IMG/VR virus record: IMGVR_UViG_3300043425_000765
Coordinates: 1 to 25,849 of that record
DNA length: 25,849 bases
From: a virus
Reading direction: 5' to 3' (one strand)
The notes beneath the pieces were generated by a model. The model saw only the letters and a program-made list of their open reading frames with translations, made no database searches and was not told where the DNA came from. Shown piece after piece: positions 19,751-25,849 of this stretch (positions are counted from its first letter, which is position 1; every line of letters begins with the position of its first letter). The position numbers were made by a program, and so were the translations under genes.

Positions 19751-20596
19751 TCATTCAGCTATGAACGTCAGTGAATCATTCAGGGTGTTCCCAGTGGTCG
19801 TTTCCCCGACCATATACCCGGCCACCGTTCCCCACAGGCGGGAAATGGTTTGCTGGTTCTGTACCAGATAGGAACCTGATGCAAAGGCTGTCCCATTTGC
19901 GCGCGCGCGAACGTTGACCAGGACCACATCCGTGACCCCTTCGACCGCTGTAATTGCATCCTCCAGGTCCGTGATTTTTACCTGTCCATTGAAAGGGATG
20001 GCCGCCAGGAAATTTTCTATGGCTGCAATGACGTCCGCTTTTATTACCGCGCTGTACTGGCCCTGATAGTAAACGTTTGCCTGGACGTACAGTTTATCGG
20101 ATGCCTGGCTGATCACGTTGTACACTACCCCGGCGACGCCTATCTGGGTGACATAGGACTGCAGGGCGGACAGCTGGGGACTGGACAGCGCTGCAGGGGG
20201 TTCCCCGGTGGCCACCTTAATGATGACGCTGTTTGACAGGTTTGTGGTCACGCTGCACCTGGTAATGATCTGCAGTGTTTCGTCAATGACAGGATATGCC
20301 GGGGCAAAATTGATCAGCTGAACCACCTGGGGCGTCGTCGCGCTGTACTGAAATTTGAAAATCTGATCCTGCAGCCAGGCGGGGGTTGCAGGGGCAGCGG
20401 CGGCGGCCACGGCTTCCACGTCCGCGGTGAAAATATCCATCAGCTGTTCCAGGGCATTGATCCCGACGGCGACGACATAGGTGAACAGACGATAAACGGC
20501 CCGTTTACTGGTGGATGTCAACAGCGGGGACAGTACGCTGTCCGCGGCGATGTTGTCCAACATTTGCTGTTGAATTTCGGAAATCTGTCTGGCCAT
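19751..20596 (-). CDS. Baseplate J-like protein (Mu gp47-like)
   Basis: The 281-residue protein is a baseplate wedge of the gpJ/gp47 family. Typical features are the Ala-rich helical N-terminus (VAAAAAPATPAWLQDQIFKF, about 63-82), the TGEPPAALSSPQLSALQSYV segment (about 130-149) and VNVYYQGQYSAVIKADVIAA (about 174-193). These are followed by INFNGQ-like strands (FNGQVKITDLEDAITAVEGV, about 201-220) and the VNVRARANGT tail. It is somewhat shorter than Mu gp47 (381). It should link wedge to hub in the contractile baseplate. In Mu it lies with the other baseplate genes; here it is placed before the protease and capsid genes, so the order is rearranged. It shares one base with the upstream gene stop. 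Confidence 0.85.
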   Translation of the reverse strand: MARQISEIQQQMLDNIAADSVLSPLLTSTSKRAVYRLFTYVVAVGINALEQLMDIFTADVEAVAAAAAPATPAWLQDQIFKFQYSATTPQVVQLINFAPAYPVIDETLQIITRCSVTTNLSNSVIIKVATGEPPAALSSPQLSALQSYVTQIGVAGVVYNVISQASDKLYVQANVYYQGQYSAVIKADVIAAIENFLAAIPFNGQVKITDLEDAITAVEGVTDVVLVNVRARANGTAFASGSYLVQNQQTISRLWGTVAGYMVGETTTGNTLNDSLTFIAE

Positions 20597-21180
20597 TATT
20601 GCGGGATTTTGTAGGGTTGATCAATCATTAAAAATCGCGGGCTGTCGCCATAATCGCCCACAATGTTCACGCCCGTCGGGGGCTGTTTGTCAATATAGAT
20701 ACCACGTCCGTCATCGTATGGGCTGGCTTTGCTGTCCATAAAGGTGCATGAAAAATTGATGATGTAGTGATAAACGTTGTCATGATCATAGTCAGCCTGT
20801 TCCTGTTCTGCCACCAGCATGGTGCAGGCGGTGGGGGTGTACTGGGACAGGGCAGCAATGACCTGATCCCGTAAATCGTAAATGACCAGATCCTGTTCGA
20901 ACGTCCCGTCCTGGTTGTAATATTCATGGACCAGATGGATGGCCCACACCAGGCGCGCTGATCGTAAATTTTTGCCGGTTTCCTCAAATGGCAGGGGACC
21001 GACAATTTCCACAAAGGCGGCGGGCTTTGGATATATGTACGTTTCCCCGTCTTTTTCACGTTCGACTTGGTTGTTCCATACCCTGGAATAAATGCCCACC
21101 GTCTGGCCGTCCTGGTTGGTGACCTGGATCAGGGACAGTTTTGTCAGGATGTCCTGTAAAGGTTGTTTTAGGCCAGCCAT
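20596..21180 (-). CDS. Probable tail terminator/neck protein
   Basis: The 194-residue protein has the general look of tail terminator or minor tail proteins: an N-terminal helix (LKQPLQDILTKLSLI), beta strands (YIYPKPAAFVEIVGPLPFEE), a central Glu/Asp-rich helical region (DLVIYDLRDQVIAALSQY) and a C-terminal beta pair (YHYIINFSCTFMD). The gene lies directly after the gpG-type protein, which is the position of Mu gp37 and similar terminator genes. No specific family is recognised. It would cap the tail tube and attach the tail to the head. It overlaps the gpG-like gene by 13 bases and shares one base with baseplate J. Confidence 0.58.
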   Translation of the reverse strand: MAGLKQPLQDILTKLSLIQVTNQDGQTVGIYSRVWNNQVEREKDGETYIYPKPAAFVEIVGPLPFEETGKNLRSARLVWAIHLVHEYYNQDGTFEQDLVIYDLRDQVIAALSQYTPTACTMLVAEQEQADYDHDNVYHYIINFSCTFMDSKASPYDDGRGIYIDKQPPTGVNIVGDYGDSPRFLMIDQPYKIPQ

Positions 21181-21725
21181 ATTTTGTTTATTTCTCTGTC
21201 GATCAGTTTTAACTGTAATTTTCGAAGGTTTGCGCTGTCCCCCATAAATCGCCGCCGGGGCATTTTCATGGTGTGGGCTTTTACGTTCGCCTCCCCTGTC
21301 CGCTCAAATACAGGCGTACTTTTTAACCTCCGGGGCTTTTTTCGTGCCAGCCCTATAAATTCAGGCGTTGATCCCCTTTTGAAAATTGATCTGGTATGGG
21401 CGCGCCTGGTGCCATTGTATCCGTCATTATGGACGGCGGCGTATGGCAGGGCGACGACCAGCTGGATCCTGTCAAATGATTCAAACCTGATGGATCTGTT
21501 CACCGCCCGGCGAAGGTTTCCGGATTTCACCAGGATGGCGCGGCCCTGGGATTTTGGCCCGGTGTCCTTTCGTTTGTCCCATTTTACCACGCTTTTGTCA
21601 TCCCATCCCTGTTTTTCCCAGGATTTCACAAAAAAGGTTTGCGCCTGGTTCGACAACAGGACGGGCAGCGTCTTTTTTAGGCGCTCCATGTTTTGCAAAA
21701 CCTGATCCAGGCGGAATTTATTCAT
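21168..21725 (-). CDS. Phage virion morphogenesis protein (Mu gpG / P2 gpS-like)
   Basis: The 185-residue protein belongs to the family of gpG/gpS tail completion proteins. Features that match are the N-terminal helix (KFRLDQVLQNMERLKKTLPV), WEKQGWDDKSVVKWDKRK, the GRAILVKSGNLRRAVNRSIR segment (residues 61-80), and LVVALPYAAVHNDGYNGTRRAHTRSI, where YAAVHNDG is the family hallmark. The C-terminus (MPRRRFMGDSANLRKLQLKL) is also conserved. It is very basic. In Mu and P2 such proteins act in head-tail joining or tail completion. The gene overlaps both neighbours, by 4 and 13 bases. Confidence 0.88.
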   Translation of the reverse strand: MNKFRLDQVLQNMERLKKTLPVLLSNQAQTFFVKSWEKQGWDDKSVVKWDKRKDTGPKSQGRAILVKSGNLRRAVNRSIRFESFDRIQLVVALPYAAVHNDGYNGTRRAHTRSIFKRGSTPEFIGLARKKPRRLKSTPVFERTGEANVKAHTMKMPRRRFMGDSANLRKLQLKLIDREINKIWLA

Positions 21726-22087
21726 TTTTTCATCGTTAAAAGGTAGGCCGTCTGTCTGGCCGCGCCACTCAATTCATCCAGTATATTCTGCAGGGCCGTA
21801 TCCGGGGCGATGCTTCGCAGGTTTTGGCTGTCCAATATGGCGACGATGGACTGGATCCATGGCGTCATCCGTCCGGGTTCGTATGCCACCGCGCGGACCG
21901 TGCTGTCCCCTTTAGGGCGCCCGTAAATTCCAGCGTATGTTTCCACGAATTTATCCGCCAGGTCGTTCCAGGTCCCGTAAAATTCGCCCAGGGCTTCATG
22001 TTCGGCAAATGATTCCGTCTGCCAGTGATAACGACGGGCCTGAATTGTGATTTCATCAAATATTCGCGTCAGATCTTCGATGTTCAT
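21722..22087 (-). CDS. DUF5856 protein, ferritin/Dps-like
   Basis: The 121-residue protein is helical and contains HWQTESFAEHEALGEFYGTW, followed by NDLADKFVETYAGIYGR (residues about 21-57). This resembles DUF5856 phage proteins and the first metal-binding helix pair of Dps/ferritin: His21 and Trp22, His30, Asp45 and Glu49 are spaced like ferroxidase ligands. The C-terminal part (WIQSIVAILDSQN, then LQNILDELSGAARQTAYLL) supplies further helices. A role in iron binding or DNA protection is possible, but no test is in the sequence. It overlaps neighbours by 4 bases at both ends (ATGA type), tying it to the virion operon, so it may be packaged or support assembly. Confidence 0.78.
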   Translation of the reverse strand: MNIEDLTRIFDEITIQARRYHWQTESFAEHEALGEFYGTWNDLADKFVETYAGIYGRPKGDSTVRAVAYEPGRMTPWIQSIVAILDSQNLRSIAPDTALQNILDELSGAARQTAYLLTMKK

Positions 22088-22278
22088 TTTCCTTTTTTTA
22101 TGGGGGTGAATACAATTTTATTTCCCTGTTCGGGCAATGGTTTTTTGTGCATGTTGTCGCCGTGCATGATTTCATCTGGGATGCCATCAGGAAACGCATC
22201 ACAGGCATCAATGCCCCAAAAATGTTGGCATTTCAGGCAGATGTCGTTATCAATGATCGTTTTAATTTGTTCGGGCAT
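22084..22278 (-). CDS. Small Cys-rich phage protein of the MuF neighbourhood
   Basis: The 64-residue protein has the recurring pattern CLKCQHFWGIDACDAFPDGI-PDEIMHGDNMHKKP seen in many phages next to MuF genes. Three Cys (residues 14, 17, 26) and His residues (19, 39, 44) could form a small metal-binding site. It ends in a basic tail (TPIKKGK). The function is not known. It overlaps the 3' end of the MuF gene by 17 bases and the next gene by 4 bases, so translation is probably coupled to head-gene expression. Because of its conservation in many phages it is unlikely to be a specific immunity protein. Confidence 0.75.
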   Translation of the reverse strand: MPEQIKTIIDNDICLKCQHFWGIDACDAFPDGIPDEIMHGDNMHKKPLPEQGNKIVFTPIKKGK

Positions 22279-23884
22279 ATTCTTTCAATTTGTCAAAATA
22301 GTTTCTGATTAATGGGACCATGTTTTCCGGTTCCCGATAGTACATGACCAGGGATTCCGCGAAAACTTCATCATAATTCGACGCGCCATATTTACTGATC
22401 GTGTACAGATCGTCCGCGGTCAGGTTTGCATAAATTGACAGCCATTCTTTCCGCATTTCCTCGGTTTTGGCTTTCAATGTCCCCAGCCTGGTCCCTGGGG
22501 TGGCATCCCTGAACCTTTTTTGAATCAGGGAACGATTGATCAGGCCCAGTAATTGATCCTCTAAAACATGACCCGCTTCATGGATAAAAAGATCCTCCAC
22601 TATATCCGCCTCCTTTAGGTGAACCGTCCATCTTTTGTAATTGATCACTTTTTTCCATTGCTCCAGCTGCTTAATGTAGAATTTTTGAACGTCTGGACGA
22701 TTGATGTTTTTTTCAATGTTCAGCTGGGTTTCTTTCATTCGTTCCAGGTTCCTGGACTGATAATTTAGGACCCCGCTTTCAAATTGCGCTTTTACCTCCG
22801 TCGGGGTGGTTGCTGATTTTTTGAACGAAATCATTTTCCCGTTTGCGGCCCCCAGGGATTTCGCGCCGCCTTTTATTTCCTGCAGGGGCTGGATCTGGAA
22901 ATCATCAAAAATCATTTTCAGGGTCCGGTTGATATTGTTGGCATTTTCCAGGCTGATCCCGGAATATTTTACAGATACAGAAATGCCATTATCCATGGCC
23001 CATTTTTCGGCCTCCTTAATATTTTTGGCCGGCTTAAATCCCCCAGGGGCCGGGGCTTCAATTTTAGCCTGGCTGGGCGGGTCCGCTTTCGGGATGGGCA
23101 GATCAAAATTCCGCATCGCCAGCCCCCTGTCCCTGGGCGCGATGTCAAAATACGGGTGATCCTTGCTGAAAACGTACCCAGATTGACCAGGGTTCATTTT
23201 GAACAGGTCGTCCATCTGGGTTTCGGCTTCAGTCACTTTTTCCATCTTCGCGTCCATCCCCGTCGGGACCCCCTCGGACAGCTGCAGCAACAGGCACCGA
23301 CAGTTAAAATGATTCAGCGGGGCAATTTTTTTCCATATCGGATCATTCACCGGGGCAATGATTCCATCCAAATGCCTGCAGATGTCAGACGTTCGTTTGT
23401 CCATGACAGCGGAATATTCCAACAGGGGCAGGATGTCAGCATTTTTTTCAATGTCCAGCCATTTCCTGGCGTTCTGTGCCTGTCCTATGGCGGTGTCATA
23501 TTCCGTCCGCAACCAGGTTTTATTAAACAGGTCATACGTCTGTTCGGCCTTTTCGCGGAATTGTTTGAATGGTACTATCGTTCCATCGTCACTGATCAGC
23601 GCGCTGGACATAGTTCTGATCTGTTGGTATGTTTTGGCAGCGCTAAACAGATAGATATTTGACCGGAGTTCTGACAATAATTCCCGGTCCTGCATGTTAA
23701 ACCCAGGGGGCAGTTTTTCCCCTGACAGCGCGGTCCAGGTCGTGCCGAACCCCTCATAAACGCCCTGTTTCAGATAGTCTGCGATCTTAAAATACAACAG
23801 CGGGGGCAAACTTTCCTGGGTGACTTTACCCATGTAAATTTGCCGGAATAATTGCTGAATGTATTGATCACTGATCTGCAACAT
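22262..23884 (-). CDS. MuF-type head morphogenesis protein fused to a zinc-metallopeptidase-like domain
   Basis: The 540-residue protein has a MuF/SPP1-gp7 domain in the first 200 residues, with RTEYDTAIGQAQNARKW, the DKRTSDICRHLDGI stretch and the LNHFNCRCLLLQL end (residues about 126-202). MuF proteins sit inside the head or at the portal and are packaged with DNA. After a Pro-rich linker (about 260-285) comes a second domain. Its HEAGH motif (residues 435-439) follows a hydrophobic LF-I helix and is an HExxH zinc site. ASNYDEVFAESLVMYY (501-516) supplies Glu506 or Glu510 as likely third ligand and resembles the anthrax lethal-factor-like (ATLF) domain end. It may be a toxin/effector injected with DNA or a processing protease. 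Overlaps with both neighbours (1 and 17 bases). Confidence 0.88.
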   Translation of the reverse strand: MLQISDQYIQQLFRQIYMGKVTQESLPPLLYFKIADYLKQGVYEGFGTTWTALSGEKLPPGFNMQDRELLSELRSNIYLFSAAKTYQQIRTMSSALISDDGTIVPFKQFREKAEQTYDLFNKTWLRTEYDTAIGQAQNARKWLDIEKNADILPLLEYSAVMDKRTSDICRHLDGIIAPVNDPIWKKIAPLNHFNCRCLLLQLSEGVPTGMDAKMEKVTEAETQMDDLFKMNPGQSGYVFSKDHPYFDIAPRDRGLAMRNFDLPIPKADPPSQAKIEAPAPGGFKPAKNIKEAEKWAMDNGISVSVKYSGISLENANNINRTLKMIFDDFQIQPLQEIKGGAKSLGAANGKMISFKKSATTPTEVKAQFESGVLNYQSRNLERMKETQLNIEKNINRPDVQKFYIKQLEQWKKVINYKRWTVHLKEADIVEDLFIHEAGHVLEDQLLGLINRSLIQKRFRDATPGTRLGTLKAKTEEMRKEWLSIYANLTADDLYTISKYGASNYDEVFAESLVMYYREPENMVPLIRNYFDKLKEYARTN

Positions 23885-24192
23885 TAAACGCTGGATTTCC
23901 GCATTTTCATTTTGTACTGTTCAGTAAATGGCAGACATTTCATCTGCACATCTTCCGGGCTGATGTTTTCGACCTTTGAAACCGTTTCAATTCCGTAAAC
24001 GCGGACCAGGTTTTTCCACTGTTTGACGGTCCTATTTTTGGCATTTGTTCCAAACGCCCTTTCGTAACTATCGCGTACCTCTGGGACGTTTGCATGTACG
24101 GCCAACGCCTTTTGGGCAATGACCACCCGTTCAAATGGCCTCAATAGTTTGTTAAAGATCCATTCAGCCAGTTTCAGGCGTGCTGTTTTCAT
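23884..24192 (-). CDS. Small basic protein of unknown function between portal and MuF
   Basis: The 102-residue protein is rich in Lys and Arg and mainly helical (LKLAEWIFNKLLRPFERVVI, residues about 6-25; RDSYERAFGTNAKNRTVKQW, about 40-59). A loop and a short segment (VYGIETVSKVENISPEDVQM) follow. I recognise no family. Its place between portal and MuF, with a 12-base gap before and a 1-base overlap after, suggests a role in head assembly. It could also bind DNA because of its charge. No signal or membrane segment is present. Confidence 0.62.
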   Translation of the reverse strand: MKTARLKLAEWIFNKLLRPFERVVIAQKALAVHANVPEVRDSYERAFGTNAKNRTVKQWKNLVRVYGIETVSKVENISPEDVQMKCLPFTEQYKMKMRKSSV

Positions 24193-24204
24193 GTGCTATG
24201 TGTT

Positions 24205-25596
24205 TTAGGAATAAAGGTGTTTCAGTCTGTTCTGGACCTTTTTTATTTCCTCCAGTTTGTCCGGATCTTCCAGGTCGTCATCTTCATCAGGTTCCGAGGC
24301 TTCAATTTCCCCGGTGGTTATGCCTGTGCGTTCCTCGAAATATTTTGCGTCCATCTTCAGCCCGGCGTTTTTCATCACCTGGGCGATTTCCGCGGTCACT
24401 TTATTGCTGGCATCTTCGCGCGCGCGGAACGCTTCACGTTCGGCGTCGTTTTTATATTCAAACCTGATCCCCTCTGGGATCTTGAATCCCAGTGCGCGCA
24501 TTTTCGGCAACAGCTGGCCGTTTACCATTCGTTCAATGAACTTTCCATCTTTCACCTGTTTATCCCGAAGGGCTGCAGCTATGGGGTTATCATCCCCCTG
24601 GCCGGCTCCCAGCTTTCCAGGCGTGCTGTCAATGGCGTCCGAATGACCCAGGATCAGTTTGGAAACCTTTTTTTCGCAGCGCTGTTCCAGGCTTTCATAA
24701 CTTTTGTACCCGGTTCCGCTGGTGCTGGTGTCCAAAAATTGGATTTCATCCATGGGGTCGATAATGGCATACCCGGCTGATCCCATGTTTTGAATGGCTG
24801 ATTCCAGTTCCGCCCTTTCGCTTTCCTCTGTTTTGGTGGTTTTGCCCACCCTGTATGGCATGGCGAACAGTTCCACAAAATCCCCGTTGTATCCCAGCGT
24901 ATTTCGCAGGAAAATTTCATACAGGCCGATTTTGTAAAACAGGCCATATCCACATGACCCCACACCGTTTTCGCTGGGGGTGGATACCCATATATGCCAG
25001 TCCTTATATGGTTCCTCTGCAAACTTTGCACCCGACAGACTGTAAATAAATTCAGCCACGTTCAGGCGGTCCGGGGATACGTTCCAGCGCCGGATCAGGC
25101 TGGTATTTTTGAACTGGTCGCCCTCTATGTCCCCTAGGGAAATAAGACTGTACCCAAAAAACAGGGCGTCCAGGGCGTAATTGATCACCAGGTCAAACCA
25201 GTCACCATTGAACAGATCTTTCAGGGTTTCAACGTCATTTCCTGCCTGATCTTTGAAACAAAAATCCCTTAATAGGGTCAGATCCTTTCGGCGGTCCATT
25301 AAACTGTAAACGTGACCGTTTAGGATCACGTCAATGAACATACGCTGCATCTTTACCCGGTGGGGATACCAGGCGTTTTCCGCCTCTGTGACCGCTTCCC
25401 GCCACATGGCGACGTCATGACGCAAACGCTGCAGCTGGACCGGGGCGATGTAGTTGGTCAGGTTCCTGGCCAGATCTGTCGATCCGCCGCCCTGACGTAC
25501 AGCCACGCTGCCAGGGGCGCCAAAGGTCACCGGCTGGGTGTTTGCGTTGAATCCCGCGGCGTTCCTTATGGATGATATTCGATTTCGTTTGCCCAT
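24205..25596 (-). CDS. Portal protein, DUF935 family (Mu gp29-like)
   Basis: The 463-residue protein forms the ring through which DNA enters the head. DUF935 features are visible: HVYSLMDRRKDLTLLRDF and LKDLFNGDWFDLVINYALD-ALFFGYSLISLG (residues about 93-155), then FYKIGLYEIFLRNTLGYNGD, FVELFAMPYRVGKTTKTEES (about 221-265) and the YAIIDPMDEIQFLDTSTSGT region (about 280-300). The LILGHSDAIDSTPGKLGAGQ segment with the following RDKQVKDGKFIERMVNGQLL helix (about 316-362) is the hallmark stretch. The acidic C-terminus (SEPDEDDDLEDPDKLEEIKK) may touch the scaffold or terminase. It overlaps the DUF1320 stop by one base, an unusual neighbour: in Mu, gp28 terminase precedes the portal. Confidence 0.93.
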   Translation of the reverse strand: MGKRNRISSIRNAAGFNANTQPVTFGAPGSVAVRQGGGSTDLARNLTNYIAPVQLQRLRHDVAMWREAVTEAENAWYPHRVKMQRMFIDVILNGHVYSLMDRRKDLTLLRDFCFKDQAGNDVETLKDLFNGDWFDLVINYALDALFFGYSLISLGDIEGDQFKNTSLIRRWNVSPDRLNVAEFIYSLSGAKFAEEPYKDWHIWVSTPSENGVGSCGYGLFYKIGLYEIFLRNTLGYNGDFVELFAMPYRVGKTTKTEESERAELESAIQNMGSAGYAIIDPMDEIQFLDTSTSGTGYKSYESLEQRCEKKVSKLILGHSDAIDSTPGKLGAGQGDDNPIAAALRDKQVKDGKFIERMVNGQLLPKMRALGFKIPEGIRFEYKNDAEREAFRAREDASNKVTAEIAQVMKNAGLKMDAKYFEERTGITTGEIEASEPDEDDDLEDPDKLEEIKKVQNRLKHLYS

Positions 25597-25849
25597 CAGT
25601 ATGAATTAATGTTTTTAATTGGTCCGCCGTACCGTATCCGGGCGCCCTGTTTGGGCTGGATCAGGGGCAGCTTTGCGGTCATTTCCCCGCGGGCAAACGA
25701 TCGCAGCATTTCGGTGGCATTGATGTATCTGTCCCGGCGAAGGTCAGGGATATTCCTGGGCGCGATCCGGCTGTGGACATGGTATAAACAGATGTCAATG
25801 ACCGTCATCAGAACAGACTGGGTTCTGTTGTCGCCGGCGGTCCATTTCG
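25596..25849 (-). CDS. DUF1320 (Mu gp36-like) head-tail connector, 5' part outside the window
   Basis: Only the C-terminal 83 residues lie in the window; the frame is open to the right edge, so the start is missing. The visible part begins KWTAGDNRTQSVLMTVIDIC and continues with LYHVHSRIAPRNIPDLRRDR, YINATEMLRSFARGEMT and a final RIRYG stretch. This matches the C-terminal half of DUF1320 (gp36) proteins, whose members are small neck or head-completion proteins. An ATG at 25808 is inside the conserved part and is not the true start. It overlaps the portal start by one base (TGATG), so the two genes are probably coupled. Confidence 0.82.
   Translation of the reverse strand, partial: KWTAGDNRTQSVLMTVIDICLYHVHSRIAPRNIPDLRRDRYINATEMLRSFARGEMTAKLPLIQPKQGARIRYGGPIKNINSY

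Noticed and set aside
1-25849. tRNA genes, insertion sequences, integrase, transposase or terminase
   Set aside because: None was seen; no cloverleaf-like segment or recombinase motif is apparent on either strand, and the gaps are too short to hold them.

Overview
The window is the late (virion and lysis) gene region of a temperate-type contractile-tailed bacteriophage or prophage of a member of the Bacteroidota. Every convincing gene lies on the minus strand, so the biological order runs from base 25849 down to base 1. The host call rests on several signs: export signals ending in the AQ/GQ cleavage style common in Bacteroidota, Bacteroidota-phage families (DUF6046, DUF2586-type sheath), GIGT-repeat fibre architecture, A-rich leaders without clear Shine-Dalgarno motifs, and one good TTTG-N19-TAnnTTTG promoter. 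Base composition is close to 50% GC. The gene content is Mu-like (DUF1320, DUF935 portal, MuF, gpG, ClpP-type protease/scaffold, sheath, tube, frameshifted chaperone, gp44/45/46/47-type baseplate), but the order differs from Mu. No transposase, integrase or terminase lies in the window, so how the phage integrates and packages cannot be read here.

Head and neck (25849-20596): a DUF1320 protein cut by the window edge, the portal, an unknown 102-residue protein, and a MuF-type head protein whose C-terminal half carries an HEAGH zinc-metallopeptidase signature. These are followed by a small Cys-rich protein, a Dps/ferritin-like DUF5856 protein, the gpG-type virion morphogenesis protein and a probable tail terminator. 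Displaced baseplate block (20596-18008): a baseplate J (gp47) protein, a partner with a carbohydrate-binding-like segment, a fibre-like protein and a small exposed-looking protein. Capsid block (17992-14800): a small ribbon-helix-helix-like protein, a ClpP-like protease fused to a scaffold, the major capsid protein, a small protein with a signal peptide and a small acidic protein.

Tail block (14786-7214): sheath, tube, a tail assembly chaperone pair joined by a -1 frameshift on a run of nine A, tape measure, DUF6046 protein, gp44-like hub, gp45-like spike, gp46/gp25-like wedge and a LysM-like protein. A 1474-residue repeat-rich tail fibre with an N-terminal signal peptide follows (7217-2793). 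The lysis end (2780-398) holds several small exported or membrane proteins, a holin candidate, a possible one-piece spanin and a calcium-loop M15 endolysin. The operon appears to stop at a hairpin at 342-371. After it a 66-residue gene has its own promoter with an embedded palindrome and its own terminator, which is the layout of a phage moron.

The genes are packed with 1-17 base overlaps or very short gaps, consistent with one long late transcript. The few gaps of 30-90 bases mostly hold RNA hairpins, notably directly after the major capsid and tail tube genes. The most interesting points are the MuF-metallopeptidase fusion, the 118+57-residue frameshift chaperone, the apparent loss of the catalytic Asp in the ClpP-like protease, the autonomous terminal cassette, and the number of exported proteins, including the fibre itself.
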